Shown piece by piece: positions 60,829 to 64,000 of a stretch of 64,000 bases of DNA (position 1 is its first letter; the number at the start of each line of letters is the position of its first letter). The translations under genes were made by a program, and so were the position numbers. Under the pieces are notes generated by a model. The model had not been told where the DNA came from and did not search any database. It worked only from the letters and a program-made list of their open reading frames with translations. Where the stretch lies: assembly GCA_963783945.1 (NCBI GenBank), contig CAWAPS010000030.1, forward strand, positions 62,001 through 126,000, in the 5' to 3' direction. The stretch is from CAWAPS01 sp963783945. GTDB lineage: Bacteria; Actinomycetota; Acidimicrobiia; Acidimicrobiales; Palsa-688.

Positions 60829-63687
60829 GTGTTAACCGAAGAGTTTTCTCAGCCTGACCGAAGGCCCCCGGTGCTGCTCGAGCGCGAACAGGAGCTCGCC
60901 GAGCTTGAGGGGCTGCTGCGGGACGCGTGCACGGGGCGAGGGAGGCTGTCGCTGATCGAGGGGCCGGCGGGCATCGGAAAGACGCGTCTGCTGGAGGAGG
61001 TACGTCGGCGCGCCGGCCTGTCGGAGATGACCGTGCTGGCAGCGCGTGGTGGTGAACTGGAGCGGAACTTTGGGTTCGGGATCGTACGCCAGCTGCTCGA
61101 GTCCACCCTGGCAAGGACCGGAGCCGGCGAGCGGGCCGAACTCCTCTCGGGCGCCGCCCGCCTGGCCGAGCCGGTCTTTGGCAGCCCCACCACCGAGCAG
61201 GACCTGCCTGCCGACCACGCCCAGGCTCTGCTCCATGGGCTCTACTGGCTCGTGGCCAATCTCGCCGAGGCCTCCCCGCTGCTGCTAGCGGTCGATGACG
61301 TCCAGTGGGCGGACGAACCATCCCTGCGGTTCTTGACCTACCTGGCTCGACGCCTCGACGGGGTTCGCGCCGCGATCGCCATCGCCAACCGGACCGGCGA
61401 GGCCAAACAACCCCAGCTCCTCGACTCGCTGGCCTTGGAGGCCCGGCCGCCGATCATCCGCCCCAGCCCGCTCAGCGAGGCCGGGGTCGGCCAGGTGGTG
61501 CGCGAAGCGTTCGGCCGCGACGCCGGGCCGATGCTCTTCGCCGCCTGCCACCAGGCGACCGGCGGGAACCCGTTCCTGCTCATCGAGCTGTTCGAGGAGC
61601 TTCGGCACACCTCGGGCCCTGTTGGTGAGATCAGTCCGCCCGCGGTCAGCCGTCTAGGGCCGGAGCGGATCGCGCGTGCCGTGCTGCTGCGCGTCGGCCG
61701 CATCGGCCCACAAGCAGCCGCGCTGGTGCGGGCGGTGGCAGTGCTGGGCGTGCAGGCCGAGATCGCAGAGGCGGCAGAGCTCGCCGGGCTCGATCTCGGC
61801 CAGACCCGGGCGACGACCGGCGCCCTGAGCCAAGCCGGGGTCATGGAACCGGGCGAGCCGCTGCGATTCGTCCACCCGATCGTCCGGACGGCGATCTACG
61901 AGGACACCTCCACCGGTGACCGATCCGAGCTACACGCCCGGGCCGCCCGCCTGCTCGCCGATCGAGGAGCCGAGCCCGAGTCGATCGGGCTGCATCTTCT
62001 GTCCTGCGATCCAGCGGGGGACCCGGCCAGGGTCGCCACCCTCCGAGATGCAGCTGGCATGGCGCTCTCCCGCGGGGCGCCGGAGGCCGCGGCCCGCTAC
62101 CTGCGGCGCGCCCTGGCCGAGCCGCCATCTGACGACGAGCGCCCGGGGTTGCTGTTCGAGCTGGGATCGGCCGCCTCCCGAGCCGGAGACGCCCATGGGC
62201 TCGAGCTGATGAGAGAGGGCTTCGAGCTGACCAGTGAGCCTCAACGGCGGGCGGCCGCGGGCCTCGAGCTGGGCGCCGCGCTTCACTTTGACGCCCGCAG
62301 GATGGACGAGTCGATGCTCGTCTGCGAGCGGGCCCTCGAGAGCGCCGCAGAGGCCGACGTGGCTGCTCACATCGAGGCCATGCTGCTGCAGTCCGGGGCC
62401 ACCACGCCACCAGGCCGAGCCCGCGTCGCTGAGCGGCTGCGCGAGGTTCGCCTGCGGGCCGCGAAGCTGCCCGATGAGATCGCCCCCGTCCTCCTCGTGC
62501 CCGCTGCGGTCGACACCGTGATAACCGGTGGCCCGGCAACGCAAGCCGCCAGGATTGCGGAGCACGCGCTGGCTGGCGGCGTCCTGCTCCGGGAGCAGAT
62601 CGAGAAGGACCAGCCGGTGTTCTACCCGCTGCTGTGGGTGCTGATCTACGCCGGCCACCTCAACGTCGTGGAGCCGACGCTCCGCCAAGCCGTCGCTCAG
62701 ACCCAGGCCCGGGGCACCCCGTTCGGCCTCGCCCTGGCGTCAGCCTTCACCTCCCTCGCCCGACACCGGGTGGGGGAGCTTGGTCCCGCCGAGGCCGCCG
62801 CAGACACCTGCCTCGAGCTCGCTCCCGAGATCGGTTGGGGCATCGCGGTACACATCGCCGCCGCGACCATGGTCTCAGTGCTGGTCGAGCGCGGCGACCT
62901 CGAGCGCGCCCAGGCGGTGCTCGACCGGCTGGAAGGAACCTACGATCCCGAGCTGACCACCAGCCAAGTCCTTCGCGAGAGCGGCGCCAAGCTCCACATG
63001 GCGAGGGGCGACCCGCAGGCGGCGCTGGACGAGTTGCTCGCCGTCGCTCGCTGGGAGCAGACCATGAAAATCTCCGGCACGGTCGTCCCGGTACCGTGGC
63101 GCTCCGCGGCGGCGCTCGCACACCAAGCGCTCGGCGAAACAGAAACCGCACACGGGCTCGCCGAAGAAGAACTCGTGCTGGCCCAACGATTCGCAGCGCC
63201 CAGACCGATCGGCGTCGCCATGCGCATCCTCGGGAGCCTGGACACCGGGGATCAAGGCATCGAGTATCTGGAAGCAGCCGTAGAAGCCCTCAGGCAGAGC
63301 CAGGATCGACTGGAGCTCGCCCGGGCCCACGTCGAGCTCGGGTCGGCCCTACGACGCCAGGGACGAATCCGAGAGGCCCGCCAGCGGCTGGGCGAGGGCA
63401 TGGACCTCGCCCAGCAGTGCGGAGCCACAGCTCTTCTCGAGACCGCCCACGCGCAGTTGACCCTCGCCGGCGCACGGCCACGACGCGTAGCGTTGACCGG
63501 GATAAAAGCCCTGACGCCCAGCGAACACCGCGCGGCAGAGATGGCCGCCGAAGGAATGACCAACAAGGACATCGCCCAAGCGCTGTTCGTAACCCTGCGA
63601 AGCGTTGAGATGCACCTCTCCAACGCCTACCTCAAACTTCAGATCACCTCACGTCGAGGCCTCCCCCGTGCGCTCCACGATCGGTGA
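60829..63687 (+). CDS. Large ATP-binding LuxR-family regulator (LAL)
   Basis: 952-residue regulator, frame intact. The N-terminal STAND/AAA-type ATPase has Walker A GPAGIGKT (about residues 45-52) and Walker B LLLAVDDVQWAD (about 151-162). A long helical, tetratricopeptide-like middle follows. The C-terminus is a LuxR-type helix-turn-helix: LTPSEHRAAEMAAEGMTNKD, then SVEMHLSNAYLKL. The start is a GTG. It is divergent from the hemerythrin gene, which is followed by the efflux pump, and may control them; that is inference. Such proteins respond to nucleotides, sugars or drugs. Confidence 0.88.
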   Translation: MLTEEFSQPDRRPPVLLEREQELAELEGLLRDACTGRGRLSLIEGPAGIGKTRLLEEVRRRAGLSEMTVLAARGGELERNFGFGIVRQLLESTLARTGAGERAELLSGAARLAEPVFGSPTTEQDLPADHAQALLHGLYWLVANLAEASPLLLAVDDVQWADEPSLRFLTYLARRLDGVRAAIAIANRTGEAKQPQLLDSLALEARPPIIRPSPLSEAGVGQVVREAFGRDAGPMLFAACHQATGGNPFLLIELFEELRHTSGPVGEISPPAVSRLGPERIARAVLLRVGRIGPQAAALVRAVAVLGVQAEIAEAAELAGLDLGQTRATTGALSQAGVMEPGEPLRFVHPIVRTAIYEDTSTGDRSELHARAARLLADRGAEPESIGLHLLSCDPAGDPARVATLRDAAGMALSRGAPEAAARYLRRALAEPPSDDERPGLLFELGSAASRAGDAHGLELMREGFELTSEPQRRAAAGLELGAALHFDARRMDESMLVCERALESAAEADVAAHIEAMLLQSGATTPPGRARVAERLREVRLRAAKLPDEIAPVLLVPAAVDTVITGGPATQAARIAEHALAGGVLLREQIEKDQPVFYPLLWVLIYAGHLNVVEPTLRQAVAQTQARGTPFGLALASAFTSLARHRVGELGPAEAAADTCLELAPEIGWGIAVHIAAATMVSVLVERGDLERAQAVLDRLEGTYDPELTTSQVLRESGAKLHMARGDPQAALDELLAVARWEQTMKISGTVVPVPWRSAAALAHQALGETETAHGLAEEELVLAQRFAAPRPIGVAMRILGSLDTGDQGIEYLEAAVEALRQSQDRLELARAHVELGSALRRQGRIREARQRLGEGMDLAQQCGATALLETAHAQLTLAGARPRRVALTGIKALTPSEHRAAEMAAEGMTNKDIAQALFVTLRSVEMHLSNAYLKLQITSRRGLPRALHDR

Positions 63688-63937
63688 CAGGTCTAGCGGC
63701 ACATCCTGTCGGAGTTCGGATCTCGACTGCTGCCCCCTCTTGATCTCGACCCTCGACGCGCCAGAGGAGCATCCGCTCACGTCGATAGACAACAGACGGA
63801 GACGTGTTGGCCCGATTGGGCCGTGAATGGCTCCGCACGAACCCGTGCAGCTCTTCTCGGCCGCGCCGATGCTTCTTCCGGGGCGAGCACGTCTACAACG
63901 CGACCTAAGAACGTTGCTGGAGCGGAGGGGGTTAACG
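63688..63937. other. Intergenic region, no gene seen
   Basis: About 250 bases with no coding signal on either strand. It ends with a strong G-rich ribosome binding site before the next start codon. Confidence 0.6.
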
Positions 63938-64000
63938 ATGCCTGACCGACAGCCCGCAGAACCCAGGAATCTCAACCGCTATGGGGGCCCGGCGCTGCCG
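63938..64000 (+). CDS. 5' end of a probable pyridoxamine 5'-phosphate oxidase family gene (cut by window end)
   Basis: ATG preceded by ggaggggg. The 21 codons read MPDRQPAEPRNLNRYGGPAL, which resembles the N-terminus of actinobacterial PNPOx-like proteins that begin with NLxxYG...LPW. Too short for certainty. Confidence 0.45.
   Translation, partial: MPDRQPAEPRNLNRYGGPALP

Noticed and set aside
58298..63687. Efflux pump next to a LAL regulator as part of an antibiotic biosynthetic cluster
   Set aside because: No PKS, NRPS, terpene or tailoring enzymes are present in the window; the neighbours are general stress proteins.

Overview
The window is high-GC DNA coding on both strands, with many GTG and TTG starts and frequent 4-base stop/start overlaps. 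It looks like an actinobacterial chromosome. A 42-residue repeat of the type GYWLVASDGGIFTFGD, which I associate from memory with secreted proteins of the class Acidimicrobiia, points to that class. This assignment is inference, not a database result.

Layout. 0-15 kb: a cut DUF72 gene, an Rv1264-like class III nucleotidyl cyclase, a large secreted sedolisin, a membrane histidine kinase, a FUSC-family membrane protein, and dinB with a clear LexA/SOS box. 15-27 kb: VOC and TetR proteins, a zinc/manganese ABC uptake operon divergent from a Fur-family (Zur-like) regulator, an alpha/beta-hydrolase fused to two ACT-like domains, a Tat-exported phospholipase C, a MarR/flavin-reductase divergent pair and a pirin. 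27.5-50.4 kb: a cell-surface polysaccharide region with an RmlC-like epimerase, HAD phosphatase, GDP-mannose dehydratase, many glycosyltransferases, an FkbM methyltransferase and a Wzm/Wzt exporter. Three exported proteins lie among these genes: SpoIID/LytB-like, subtilase and FG-GAP-like. Each ends in six copies of the 42-residue repeat. 50.5-51.2 kb: clpP and a tRNA-Leu fragment. 51.5-56.3 kb: a Tn554-like element with tnpA, tnpB and tnpC behind three small accessory genes, all tightly overlapping. 56.5-64 kb: stress or detoxification genes (SRPBCC, NmrA-like, DHA2 efflux pump, hemerythrin, large LuxR regulator), a remnant of a quinone oxidoreductase, and the start of a probable PNPOx-family gene.

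Many genes are broken by single-base frameshifts whose two halves clearly belong to one protein. They are scattered through 0-42 kb and very dense from 42 to 50.6 kb. In one place a neighbouring near-identical repeat copy shows that exactly one base has been added. Consensus errors are the simplest explanation, so I annotate such genes as single CDSs and state where the frame breaks. Only the two regions that look rearranged or truncated are called pseudogenes.

The functional themes are envelope biogenesis and export, secreted hydrolases, metal homeostasis, DNA-damage response and one mobile island.
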